Positions 1-7,124 of a stretch of 13,901 nucleotides of DNA are shown one piece after another. Positions within the stretch are counted from its first letter, which is position 1. Every line of letters starts with the position of its first letter. The notes beneath the pieces were generated by a model. It saw nothing but the letters and a program-made list of their open reading frames with translations. It had not been told where the DNA came from and did no database searches. Position numbers and translations under genes: made by a program. Source of the DNA: Firmicutes bacterium UBA1065 (GTDB taxonomy: Bacteria > Bacillota > Clostridia > Tissierellales > Sedimentibacteraceae); contig DCDC01000210.1 in the NCBI GenBank assembly GCA_002316225.1, positions 1 to 13,901 of the forward strand, in the 5' to 3' direction.

Positions 1-665
1 TGTTTTAACAAGTCAGCCATTATTGCTTCATTGCCTGTAACGGTTCTGGGCAAAAGCTGCACTATTACGCCCGGAATACCCTTTTCAAGGAATGCCTCAT
101 CACTTAATATTTCAAATGATTTAGCACAGTTTTGGGCAACCATTCCAACTCCCAATACGGTTATGTAAATGGGAGGCCTGTCCATTGAGTAAAAATCTTT
201 GTAGGATTTCTTAAGTTCTTCAAAGGCAATTTTCGACCCGTTAAAGGCTGTCCTGAAATAATCAACAAAAAGGCGCTTTCCGTAATCATCCTCAATTCCG
301 TCCATGGACAAGGAGAAAATATTCTTTCTTTTAAACAATTCCACATAAGCCGGCCTTGTGGGGTAATGGCACATGGTGAACAAACTGCACCCGTCTCTTA
401 GTTTTTCCAGCTCCGAAAGTTCTGGCATTTTCAAAATAACGATCAAGTCCTTCTGGTACACGGTCTCTGCAGGAACGAACTGAATTTTATCATTTTCTTT
501 TAAATAATCTTCTTCTTTCAAGCCAAGACCTGAACCATAGGTTTCTTCAACAAATATTTCAAGGTCTTCGAATTTTTTGAGATAGCCGAACAAGGACGGC
601 AAAAAATCCCGCACGTCACCGGCATAATTTTTGATTCTTGGGAAACCAATTGATTTGATAGCCAT
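1..665 (-). CDS. Alanine dehydrogenase/PNT-family protein, partial (C-terminus beyond window)
   Basis: An open frame of 221 codons runs leftward from ATG at 665-663 to the window edge without a stop, so only the N-terminal 60% or so of a roughly 350-380 residue protein is present. An AGGAGG-type site (complement of 671-677) sits just before the ATG and fixes the start. By eye the N-terminal domain matches alanine dehydrogenases. R19 (context GDVRDFLP) aligns with the pyruvate-binding Arg, K79 (VILKMPE) with the substrate Lys, and H100 (FTMCHYPTRP) with the catalytic His of bacterial Ald. A Rossmann-like turn follows (LGVGMVAQN, about residues 171-179). The segment where Ald carries the NAD-ribose-binding Asp (about 28 residues later) instead reads VIVQLLPRTVTGN, so cofactor or substrate may differ from true Ald. 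It is divergent from the two-component genes and has its own sigma-54-type promoter. It is a distant paralogue of the gene at 10176. Family call is firm; substrate is unknown. Opine-like or lysine/ornithine-derivative dehydrogenases of the same fold are alternatives. Confidence 0.85.
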   Translation of the reverse strand, partial: MAIKSIGFPRIKNYAGDVRDFLPSLFGYLKKFEDLEIFVEETYGSGLGLKEEDYLKENDKIQFVPAETVYQKDLIVILKMPELSELEKLRDGCSLFTMCHYPTRPAYVELFKRKNIFSLSMDGIEDDYGKRLFVDYFRTAFNGSKIAFEELKKSYKDFYSMDRPPIYITVLGVGMVAQNCAKSFEILSDEAFLEKGIPGVIVQLLPRTVTGNEAIMADLLK

Positions 666-680
666 AGTATCCTCCTTTTT

Positions 681-706
681 TATTTTGCTATAAATATTGC
701 AAAATA
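681..706. promoter_or_regulatory. Perfect 8-10-8 inverted repeat over the -12 element and start site
   Basis: TATTTTGC (681-688) and GCAAAATA (699-706) are exact reverse complements separated by 10 AT-rich bases. The right arm overlaps the -12 box of the leftward sigma-54 promoter and the left arm covers its predicted start site. It could be a repressor operator or a leader hairpin. Chance is a real alternative because both arms are AT-rich. Confidence 0.35.
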
Positions 707-713
707 CATGCCA
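698..713 (-). promoter_or_regulatory. Sigma-54 (RpoN) promoter for the leftward dehydrogenase-like gene
   Basis: On the minus strand, 713 to 698 reads TGGCAT-GTATT-TTGCA. This matches the sigma-54 consensus TGGCAC-N5-TTGCW except for one base (C to T), and keeps the invariant GG (-24) and GC (-12) at the correct 10-base spacing. A start site about 12 bases further left would fall near 687, leaving a leader of about 22 bases that contains the ribosome binding site. That is a natural fit to the ATG at 665. The neighbouring NtrC-type gene at 2914 is the obvious candidate activator. Confidence 0.75.
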
Positions 714-795
714 ACTGCTTTTATGAGTTAAATGGAACCAGGCATTAGGGATGCGAGATTTTTGTATTATTGAATGAAAGGTTAAATTATGAATT

Positions 796-812
796 AATGG
801 AAACAGTCCATT
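796..812. promoter_or_regulatory. Candidate activator-binding dyad in the divergent region
   Basis: AATGGA-AACAG-TCCATT is a perfect 6-base inverted repeat with a 5-base spacer. A related word, AATGGAACCAGGCATT, lies at 731-746. The dyad is about 85-100 bases upstream of the leftward sigma-54 promoter, a usual distance for an NtrC-type upstream activating site. Assignment to the regulator at 2914 is inference from position alone. Confidence 0.35.
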
Positions 813-844
813 TATTGTATATATACTGTCGTAAATATATGTCC

Positions 845-873
845 TTGAATATTTTTGTCGATTAATATATAAT
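845..873 (+). promoter_or_regulatory. Sigma-A promoter for the two-component operon
   Basis: A -35 box TTGAAT (845-850) is followed after exactly 17 bases by a perfect -10 box TATAAT (868-873). Transcription would start near 880, about 40 bases before the kinase ATG. A perfect 12-base palindrome TAGATATATCTA (878-889) lies right at that start and could be an operator, though it is AT-rich and may be chance. This suggests that the sensor-regulator pair is made from a housekeeping promoter while its targets use sigma-54. Confidence 0.65.
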
Positions 874-919
874 AACCTAGATATATCTAATGAAAACCCT
901 GCAAGAAATGAGATGAAAT

Positions 920-2917
920 ATGGGTAGAAAAATTAGGAAAACAATTTCAATTTTTTGTTTATTGATTATATTGGCTGCTTATTTTGCCCCGGAATCCCGG
1001 GCTGCGAGAACCAGCATTAAGGTTGCGGTAAATCCTAACTTTCCGCCTTTTCAATATTTAAATGAAAATGGGGAATTGGTCGGCCTTCATATAGACATAA
1101 TGAATGAAATTGCCGATAACGAAAACCTGATAGTAGAGTATTTGGCCTTCGGTCAAACCAATAAATCAATTGAAGCCCTTGAATCCGGGATAGTTGATGC
1201 CGTTTTGGGAGTTGCCTCAAAAAATTATTCAGATCCCATGTTATCAAGGACCCATGACATATCTTCGGCTGACCTTTGTATGGTTGTCAGAAATGAAGAT
1301 GTAAACAGGATCCTTAATTCTGACCAGGATTCAAGAGTCCTTTCCGTGGCCTTCGAGTTGGGTACTATCAGTTTTTCCCAGCTTCCCCCCATGAATACGG
1401 GAAACAACTTAGTTATGGGAAACCAAAGGCAGCTCTATGACGCTCTCAAAAGCAGGAGCGTCAATGCTGTAATAGGGGTCAAGGAAAGTATCATATACAT
1501 GCTTGAAGAAGATGGAACAAGCGACTCCTATACAATAGTCCATAACTATATTTCATCCGTTTCTTATTCCATATTGACCCGGAGAAATGACAGGGTCCTT
1601 CAAAATTCAATCAACAGGGGTATAGGAAGATTGCTTGCCAGCGGGAAATACGAGTTTCTGATGCATAAGTGGATTAAGGATATAGAGCTTGAAGTTGCCC
1701 TAAGAACAAGAATGCGGAAGATCCTTTCATATATTGTCTTGCTTGTATTGGCAGCAATTCTTGTAATAAGCGCAATAGGGTATATGAATTATAAATTAAA
1801 GAAAATTGTGGATGAAAAAACGCAAGAAGTTAGAAAAAGGGCTCAGCAGCTTGAATATGAAAGTATTTTCAGGCAAAGGCTGGTGGAGCTCCTGCCGGTT
1901 GGCATAATGATGTTAAAGAATGACGGCAGGGTACTTACCATGAATTCCATCATCCGTTCCCTGGCAGGCATAGATGAAAAAAAGGCAAGGGAAAATGTAT
2001 GGAATGTCAGTGAATTAAATATATTGAATATGCTATACGAAAGTATGAATTGCAATAATGCCGGGGCAATTGACCGGCCGGTTAACGTAAAAATCAATGT
2101 AAATTCCGAGAACCGCATATTTCGTTGTCAATGCCTGAATTTCAATATAGAAAATGACAAAATCATGGTGGTTGAAGACATAACCAGGGAAGAGGAAGAA
2201 AAGCAGGAATTATTTGAAGCAAAGAAAAGCAAGGAACTGAGCCGGATAATAGCCGGCATGGCCCATGAGATAAAAAATCCTCTCATGTCCATAAATACTT
2301 TTGCATCCCTGATTGAAAAACAAGGAAATGATGATGATTTCAAGGAATTGTTTGCTGACCACGTGCCTAAAGAGGTTGAAAGAATAAATCGCTTAATAAA
2401 TATGCTCATAAATTATACCCGGCCTATACGAAGCAGTAAGGAGTGGGTATTGATAAGTGAATTGCTGAATGATTCCAAATATATAGCCAAGCTGTCCACA
2501 ACAAATTCAAACAAGATAATTTTTGAAACAGATGTATCATACGACGCCTATATTTACGTGAACAGGGACCAGATCAAGCAGGCCCTCATTAATCTCATAC
2601 TGAACAGCATTCAGTCGGTAGAGGAAAAACTGTCCCAAAATGAGGATAAATACCCAGACGGCTTGCATGTCAGATTATCAAGCTATCCTTTGAACAAGTC
2701 AGTATGCATTGAGGTCTATGATGAAGGTTGTGGAATGACGGAGGCAGAGATAGAGAAATGTATGGAGCCCTTCTTTTCCACAAAGGCCAAAGGTTTAGGA
2801 ATGGGTTTGGCTTTAACCAAGCAGTTCGTAAATCAAAACTCGGGCAAAATTGAATTTGAAAGCCGTAAAAATGAGTTTACCAGGATTCGTTTATTATTTG
2901 AGGAGGATATGAAATGA
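920..2917 (+). CDS. Membrane sensor histidine kinase with extracellular family 3 solute-binding domain
   Basis: A 665-residue sensor kinase. Residues 1-28 form a signal peptide or signal anchor (basic start, then hydrophobic). Residues about 32-252 are a bacterial extracellular solute-binding domain of family 3 (VAVNPNFPPFQY near its start), which would sit outside the membrane. One membrane span covers about 268-288, followed by a charged coiled stretch and a PAS-like region (about 312-425). The transmitter is of the NtrB/AtoS type: H-box MAHEIKNPL with phospho-accepting H449, N-box Asn N562, G1 DEGCGM (601-606) and G2 GLGMGL (625-630). It overlaps the response regulator gene by 4 bases (ATGA), so the two are translationally coupled and almost certainly partners. 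The start is the only sensible ATG before the signal sequence; its ribosome site is weak. Family knowledge: such binding-protein sensors usually detect amino acids or related small molecules. By eye the usual family 3 Thr-x-x-Arg carboxylate-binding motif is not recognisable, so the ligand may not be a plain alpha-amino acid. Confidence 0.93.
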   Translation: MGRKIRKTISIFCLLIILAAYFAPESRAARTSIKVAVNPNFPPFQYLNENGELVGLHIDIMNEIADNENLIVEYLAFGQTNKSIEALESGIVDAVLGVASKNYSDPMLSRTHDISSADLCMVVRNEDVNRILNSDQDSRVLSVAFELGTISFSQLPPMNTGNNLVMGNQRQLYDALKSRSVNAVIGVKESIIYMLEEDGTSDSYTIVHNYISSVSYSILTRRNDRVLQNSINRGIGRLLASGKYEFLMHKWIKDIELEVALRTRMRKILSYIVLLVLAAILVISAIGYMNYKLKKIVDEKTQEVRKRAQQLEYESIFRQRLVELLPVGIMMLKNDGRVLTMNSIIRSLAGIDEKKARENVWNVSELNILNMLYESMNCNNAGAIDRPVNVKINVNSENRIFRCQCLNFNIENDKIMVVEDITREEEEKQELFEAKKSKELSRIIAGMAHEIKNPLMSINTFASLIEKQGNDDDFKELFADHVPKEVERINRLINMLINYTRPIRSSKEWVLISELLNDSKYIAKLSTTNSNKIIFETDVSYDAYIYVNRDQIKQALINLILNSIQSVEEKLSQNEDKYPDGLHVRLSSYPLNKSVCIEVYDEGCGMTEAEIEKCMEPFFSTKAKGLGMGLALTKQFVNQNSGKIEFESRKNEFTRIRLLFEEDMK

Positions 2918-4281
2918 AACCATATGTGATGATTATTGATGATGAACCGGGCATATGCACATCTTTAAACTTAGCGCTTAAGAATGATTACAATGTCGTG
3001 ACCTTCAACTCAGCCCAGCAGGCACTCAAGTTAATCGAAAATCAAAACTTTCATGTGGTTTTGTTGGATTTGAAAATAGGTAATGAAAGCGGCCTTGATG
3101 TATTAAAGCAAATAAAAGAAACAGACCCCAATGTTGTTGTTATAATGATGACGGCTTACGGCAGCATAGGCAATTCCGTTGAGGCTATGAAGAACGGGGC
3201 TTTTAATTACCTTACCAAGCCCCTGGATATTGATGAGCTCATGGTCCACATAAAACAAGCCGTGGATTATTATAAGTTGAACGAACAAGTAAGATTTTTG
3301 TCAGATGAACTGAAATCCAAGAGATATAATCATGAAATTATCGGAGAGAGCCAGTCAATGAAGCAGGTTTATATGCTTATTGACAAATTGAAGGATATTG
3401 ATACAAATGTATTGATAACGGGGGAAAGCGGTTCAGGCAAGGAGCTTGTGGCCAAGGCAATCCATGAAACGGGAAAGCGGAGACATGAACGCTACATTGT
3501 CGTAAACTGTGCCGCCATACCTGAAAACCTCCTTGAGGCGGAATTGTTTGGTTGCAGGAAGGGGTCCTTTACGGGGGCTGTGGACCGCAAGGGTAAATTT
3601 GAACTTGCCGACAAGGGAACAATATTTCTTGATGAAATCGGAGACATGCCCCTGGGTCTCCAGAGCAAATTGCTTAGGGTTCTGCAGAATAAGGAATTTA
3701 CCCCCCTGGGAAGCTCGGTGGCCCTCCATACCGATGTCCGCATAATAACCGCAACCAACAGGGACCTGAAAAGCTTGATTGAAAAGGGTGAATTCAGGCA
3801 GGATTTATATTTCAGAATCAATGTGATGGAAATTAAAATGCCTGCCTTAAGGGAGCGCAAATCCGATATACCGGCCTTGTGCGACCACTTTATCAGGAAC
3901 CTTTCAAAAAACCTGAATAAATCCATAAAGGGAATTACCAAGGAAGCCCTGGACATGTTGATGAATTATGACTTCCCCGGCAATGTGCGTCAGCTGGAAA
4001 ACATCCTGGAATATGCGGCTATCATAAATTCTACGGGTATAATTGACGTAAAGGACTTGCCGGATGAAATCAGCTTCAGGAACTTAAGCAAGGACACAAA
4101 CGAAAAGTCAATAGATGAATTTTTATCGGAAAATAGTCTTAAAGAAATCGAAAAAAGGGCAATTATAGCCACCCTTAAGAAAAATAAAGGAAGGCGGGAT
4201 TTGACTTTCAGGGACTTAGGCATAAGCAAGAGGGGGCTCTTGAATAAGATTAAGGAATATGGTCTGAATCAACTTGAATAA
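2914..4281 (+). CDS. NtrC-family sigma-54-dependent response regulator
   Basis: A 455-residue three-domain activator. The receiver (about 1-120) has the acidic pair D9/D10, phospho-acceptor D52 (VVLLDLK), a conserved Thr in MMTAYGS and the Lys in YLTKPLD. The AAA+ domain (about 142-375) has Walker A GESGSGKE (170-177), the sigma-54-contacting loop as GSFTGA (217-222; an Ala-to-Ser variant of the usual GAFTGA) and Walker B FLDE with D240/E241. Arginine-finger and sensor II regions follow (FRINVMEIKMPALRERK; PGNVRQLEN). The C-terminus (about 408-453) is a Fis-type helix-turn-helix (DLGISKRGLLNKIKEYG). A GAGGAGG ribosome site lies just before the start inside the kinase gene. Phosphorylation by the upstream kinase is expected to drive its assembly and ATP-dependent activation of sigma-54 polymerase. 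Sigma-54-type promoters lie on both sides of the two-component pair (4432-4447 and 713-698), the likely targets. Confidence 0.95.
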   Translation: MKPYVMIIDDEPGICTSLNLALKNDYNVVTFNSAQQALKLIENQNFHVVLLDLKIGNESGLDVLKQIKETDPNVVVIMMTAYGSIGNSVEAMKNGAFNYLTKPLDIDELMVHIKQAVDYYKLNEQVRFLSDELKSKRYNHEIIGESQSMKQVYMLIDKLKDIDTNVLITGESGSGKELVAKAIHETGKRRHERYIVVNCAAIPENLLEAELFGCRKGSFTGAVDRKGKFELADKGTIFLDEIGDMPLGLQSKLLRVLQNKEFTPLGSSVALHTDVRIITATNRDLKSLIEKGEFRQDLYFRINVMEIKMPALRERKSDIPALCDHFIRNLSKNLNKSIKGITKEALDMLMNYDFPGNVRQLENILEYAAIINSTGIIDVKDLPDEISFRNLSKDTNEKSIDEFLSENSLKEIEKRAIIATLKKNKGRRDLTFRDLGISKRGLLNKIKEYGLNQLE

Positions 4282-4302
4282 AAAAGAGGCAAAATTTTCA
4301 CC

Positions 4303-4329
4303 CGGGGCGCATTTTTTGCACCCCGTTTT
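4303..4329 (+). terminator. Rho-independent terminator after the regulator gene
   Basis: A GC-rich hairpin has 9-base arms CGGGGCGCA (4303-4311) and TGCACCCCG (4317-4325), with one mismatch and a 5-base T loop, followed by TTTT. It sits 21 bases after the stop of the regulator and would separate the sigma-A transcript from the sigma-54 operon. Confidence 0.65.
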
Positions 4330-4431
4330 CATATAAGGATTTTTTTGCAGAATATTTGTATTTTATGTCATGTTATTGGAAGACTGCCCTAAGTTTATAT
4401 TAGAAGGAGACTTTTTCGGAAGTTTCTTATT

Positions 4432-4447
4432 TGGCACAAATATTGCT
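4432..4447 (+). promoter_or_regulatory. Sigma-54 (RpoN) promoter of the transporter operon
   Basis: TGGCAC-AAATA-TTGCT is an exact match to the sigma-54 consensus TGGCAC-N5-TTGCW, with GG at 4433-4434 and GC at 4445-4446. The predicted start is near 4458, giving a leader of about 42 bases before the ATG at 4500. It directly follows the gene for an NtrC-type activator, the textbook arrangement for local control. Two similar words, TATTGGAAG (4374-4382) and TATTAGAAG (4398-4406), lie upstream and may be activator contacts (weak). Confidence 0.88.
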
Positions 4448-4499
4448 TATTATTATACAAACAGGGTGGAGAACCCGGAAATTTATAAGGGAGGAAACT

Positions 4500-6083
4500 A
4501 TGAAAAACGTTTACACAAGATTATTGTCACTTATTTTATTACTTGCACTGGTATTGACAGGCTGCGGTCAACCTGCTTCGACTCCTGCTCCGCAAGAGCC
4601 GAAACCGGGAGAAACTCCTGCAGAGCAGCCAGGCGGACCCAAGTATAAAGAGGAAATCGTAATTGCTATAGCAGATGAGTTTACGACAATCGACCCCATG
4701 GAAACAACTTCAGAGTCCAACCAGTTAGTACAGGCTTGCGTTCATACCCTGCTTACCAATACTAACTTAGTGACTATGCAAAATGAAGGCTTCCTGGTTG
4801 AATCTTGGGAAATGATAACTCCGGACCATTGGAGGTTTAAACTCAAACCAGGTATCAAGTTCCATGATGGTACCATATTGGATGTTGATGACGTATTGTT
4901 CACCTTTGAAAGAGGCAAGGACAAATCTACAACATCAGCCTATATAGCTAAGTTTAAAGAAGTTAAGAAGATTGACGACCTGACTTTCGAGGTATTCCTC
5001 CACGATGGAGATGTTGACTTTAACTATGTGTTTGCAGCTGATTCACTTGCTATATTGTCAAAGGAAGCATTTGAAACAATGCCTGAGGAAGAAGCTGTTA
5101 AAATCGGTACAGGCGCATGGAAATTTGAAGAATTCCAGTCTGCTGACTACGTTTCATTGGTTAGATTTGAAGAATGTACACTGTATGAAGTTCCGAAAAC
5201 CAAACGTCTTGTATTCCGTATGATTCCTGAAGCTTCATCAAGAATGATAGCTTTGGAAAACGGTGAAGTTGACGCAATCATGTCACCAAGCCCCACCGAT
5301 TACAGCCGTATTTCGGAAAGCGAAGATCTTAAGCTTCTTACGGTAACAGGAAGAGGACAACACTTTATCGGTTTCAACTTAGCCAATAAGAACTCAATAG
5401 TTTCAAATCCGGAATTCAGAAAAGCAGTCGCCTATGCAATTAATAAGGAAGAAATGGTAATGGCTGCATGGGACGGATATGCACAGGTATCAACAAGCAT
5501 CATGTGCCGAGACATGGAATACTATGCAGATATCGACGGTATACCCTATGATCCTGATAAAGCAAAAGCCATGTTTGAAGAATTGGGAGCTGTAGGAAAG
5601 ACTATTAAACTGATTACTTCCGATGCTGCCCACAGGGTAAAGATGGCTGAAAACTTCCAGGCTCAAATGTCAAGATACGGTATTACGGTAAATGTTGAAT
5701 TCGTACAGCAGGCAGCTTTGATTGAAAGACTGCAGACACCCAATAACTCTGAAGAGACCTTTGTTCTTTCATGGACTCCTGGCAAGAATGCAGACTACAT
5801 GTTCAGGAACCCCATCCACTCCAAGGGTGGAAGAAGCTTCTATTCAAATATTAACGATCCGGAAATCGATGCTTTGATAGATGCAGCAGCAGCAGAAACA
5901 GACAGGGATAAGAGAGCCAAGATGTATGAAGATCTGCAGATTATCCTGACTACAGAAGTAATCAACTGGGTTCCTATAGCACAGGCAACCTTGACAATGG
6001 GAGCTCACAAAGATGTTGAAGGAATTCTTCTCCATCCGGCTTTGGTACACCAATTCAGAACAGTTGAAAGAATTATAGAGTAA
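4500..6083 (+). CDS. Dpp/Opp-type extracellular solute-binding lipoprotein (family 5)
   Basis: The substrate-binding component of a peptide/opine/nickel-type ABC importer, 527 residues, usual for family 5. Residues 1-22 are a lipoprotein signal peptide with lipobox LTGC and lipidated C22, followed by a Pro/Glu/Gly-rich linker to about residue 45. Hallmarks of the fold include ADEFTTIDPMETTSESNQ, WRFKLKPGIKFHDG and DDVLFTFER in the N-terminal lobe. I chose the ATG at 4500 because it has an AGGGAGG site 5 bases upstream and a proper signal peptide. A longer in-frame start (TTG at 4431) lies inside the sigma-54 promoter and is excluded. It is the first gene of the importer operon and followed by a strong stem-loop, typical where the binding protein is made in excess over the permeases. 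The substrate cannot be read from sequence: di/oligopeptides are the default guess, opine-like amino acid derivatives an alternative. Confidence 0.93.
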   Translation: MKNVYTRLLSLILLLALVLTGCGQPASTPAPQEPKPGETPAEQPGGPKYKEEIVIAIADEFTTIDPMETTSESNQLVQACVHTLLTNTNLVTMQNEGFLVESWEMITPDHWRFKLKPGIKFHDGTILDVDDVLFTFERGKDKSTTSAYIAKFKEVKKIDDLTFEVFLHDGDVDFNYVFAADSLAILSKEAFETMPEEEAVKIGTGAWKFEEFQSADYVSLVRFEECTLYEVPKTKRLVFRMIPEASSRMIALENGEVDAIMSPSPTDYSRISESEDLKLLTVTGRGQHFIGFNLANKNSIVSNPEFRKAVAYAINKEEMVMAAWDGYAQVSTSIMCRDMEYYADIDGIPYDPDKAKAMFEELGAVGKTIKLITSDAAHRVKMAENFQAQMSRYGITVNVEFVQQAALIERLQTPNNSEETFVLSWTPGKNADYMFRNPIHSKGGRSFYSNINDPEIDALIDAAAAETDRDKRAKMYEDLQIILTTEVINWVPIAQATLTMGAHKDVEGILLHPALVHQFRTVERIIE

Positions 6084-6113
6084 GAATCCATAGTTTTACA
6101 ATTTAATATAGTG

Positions 6114-6155
6114 ATATATTCTCCTGATTTTTGTTTAGGAATCAGGAGAATATAT
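6114..6155 (+). other. Intercistronic 16-bp perfect stem-loop
   Basis: ATATATTCTCCTGATT (6114-6129) and its exact reverse complement (6140-6155) flank a 10-base loop. The hairpin fills most of the 100-base gap between the binding-protein gene and the first permease gene. No long T-run follows, so it is more likely an mRNA-stabilising or partial-attenuation structure that raises binding-protein output relative to the membrane parts than a full terminator. Confidence 0.75.
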
Positions 6156-6183
6156 TTAATTCAATGATAAGGAGGACATCATT

Positions 6184-7113
6184 ATGATTCGCTATATAGT
6201 GAAAAGAGCCGTGATGATGATACCTGTTATACTGGCGGTTTCTTTTGTTGTATACTTCCTGATGGATCTGGCTCCCGGCGACATAGTCACCAGTCTGATG
6301 CCCCAGGATGCAACAGAACATGAGATTGAAATGATGCGGGAAGAAATGGGTTTAAACGGCCCCTTGATTGAGCGATATTTTCGTTATATGAAAAACCTGC
6401 TGAAAGGTGATTTAGGGGTATCCCTGTCTATGAAGCGGCCGGTTATGGAAGTGTTCCTGGAGCGTTTCCCGAATACTTTAAAACTGGCATTCTGGAGTAT
6501 AATTGTTGCAATGATTATTTCAGTTCCTTTAGGTATTGCTGCAGCTACCCATCACAGGACATGGGTGGACGGTGTCAGCATGATAGCTTCAATGATAGGA
6601 GTATCAATGCCTGCCTTTTGGCTGGGTATTTTATTGATACTTTTATTTTCTCTTAAATTGGGATGGCTGCCTTCAGGCGGAAGTTCAAGTTTTAAATCAA
6701 TAATACTGCCGGCCCTGACCTTAGGTACGGCCCAGGCAGGAAACCTTACTCGAATTACCCGTTCTTCAATGCTTGAGGTAATTCGCCAGGATTATTTGCG
6801 AACGGCCCGGGCAAAGGGGGTTAGCGAGCGCCATGTTATATATAAGCACGCATTAAAGAATGCCTTAATTCCAATAATAACTATTCTTGGTTCCACCTTC
6901 GGAAATGCCCTTGGCGGTGCCGTTGTTATAGAAACCGTGTTTTCATGGCCCGGGGTGGCGCGTTTGACTGTAACCGCAATAAATACTCGTGATATGACCT
7001 TGGCGACGGGTTGTATTATCATGTTTACAATCTTTCTTAATTTGACTTTGCTGCTTGTTGATATAGCATATGCTTATGTTGACCCGCGTATCAAGGCCCA
7101 ATATTCGAAGTGA
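6184..7113 (+). CDS. dppB: Dpp/Opp-type ABC importer permease, DppB-like
   Basis: A 309-residue inner-membrane permease, the usual length for DppB/OppB. It opens with the family N-terminus (MIRYIVKRAVMMIPVI), a first span, then the extracellular segment DLAPGDIV...EMGLNGPLIERYFRYM...GDLGVSL seen in this subfamily. Five further hydrophobic spans follow. The cytoplasmic EAA loop, which docks the ATPases, reads RTARAKGVSERHVIYKHAL (about residues 203-221). A strong AAGGAGG site (6169-6175) precedes the ATG. It pairs with the product of the next gene to form the translocation pore. The substrate is not encoded in any motif I can read. Confidence 0.93.
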   Translation: MIRYIVKRAVMMIPVILAVSFVVYFLMDLAPGDIVTSLMPQDATEHEIEMMREEMGLNGPLIERYFRYMKNLLKGDLGVSLSMKRPVMEVFLERFPNTLKLAFWSIIVAMIISVPLGIAAATHHRTWVDGVSMIASMIGVSMPAFWLGILLILLFSLKLGWLPSGGSSSFKSIILPALTLGTAQAGNLTRITRSSMLEVIRQDYLRTARAKGVSERHVIYKHALKNALIPIITILGSTFGNALGGAVVIETVFSWPGVARLTVTAINTRDMTLATGCIIMFTIFLNLTLLLVDIAYAYVDPRIKAQYSK

Positions 7114-7124
7114 GGTGATTTATA

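Noticed and set aside
161..346. 61-codon minus-strand open frame
   Set aside because: It lies in another frame of the longer dehydrogenase-like reading frame that enters from the left edge and has family motifs.
3492..3956. 154-codon antisense open frame inside the regulator gene
   Set aside because: Complement of conserved AAA+ motifs; no ribosome site and no recognisable family.
4431..4499. In-frame upstream TTG start giving a 550-residue binding protein
   Set aside because: It falls inside the exact sigma-54 promoter. The ATG at 4500 has a strong ribosome site and begins a proper lipoprotein signal peptide.
4370..4648. 92-codon plus-strand open frame across the promoter and signal peptide region
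   Set aside because: No ribosome site, starts upstream of the promoter, and overlaps the binding-protein gene in another frame; its sequence looks like shadow translation.
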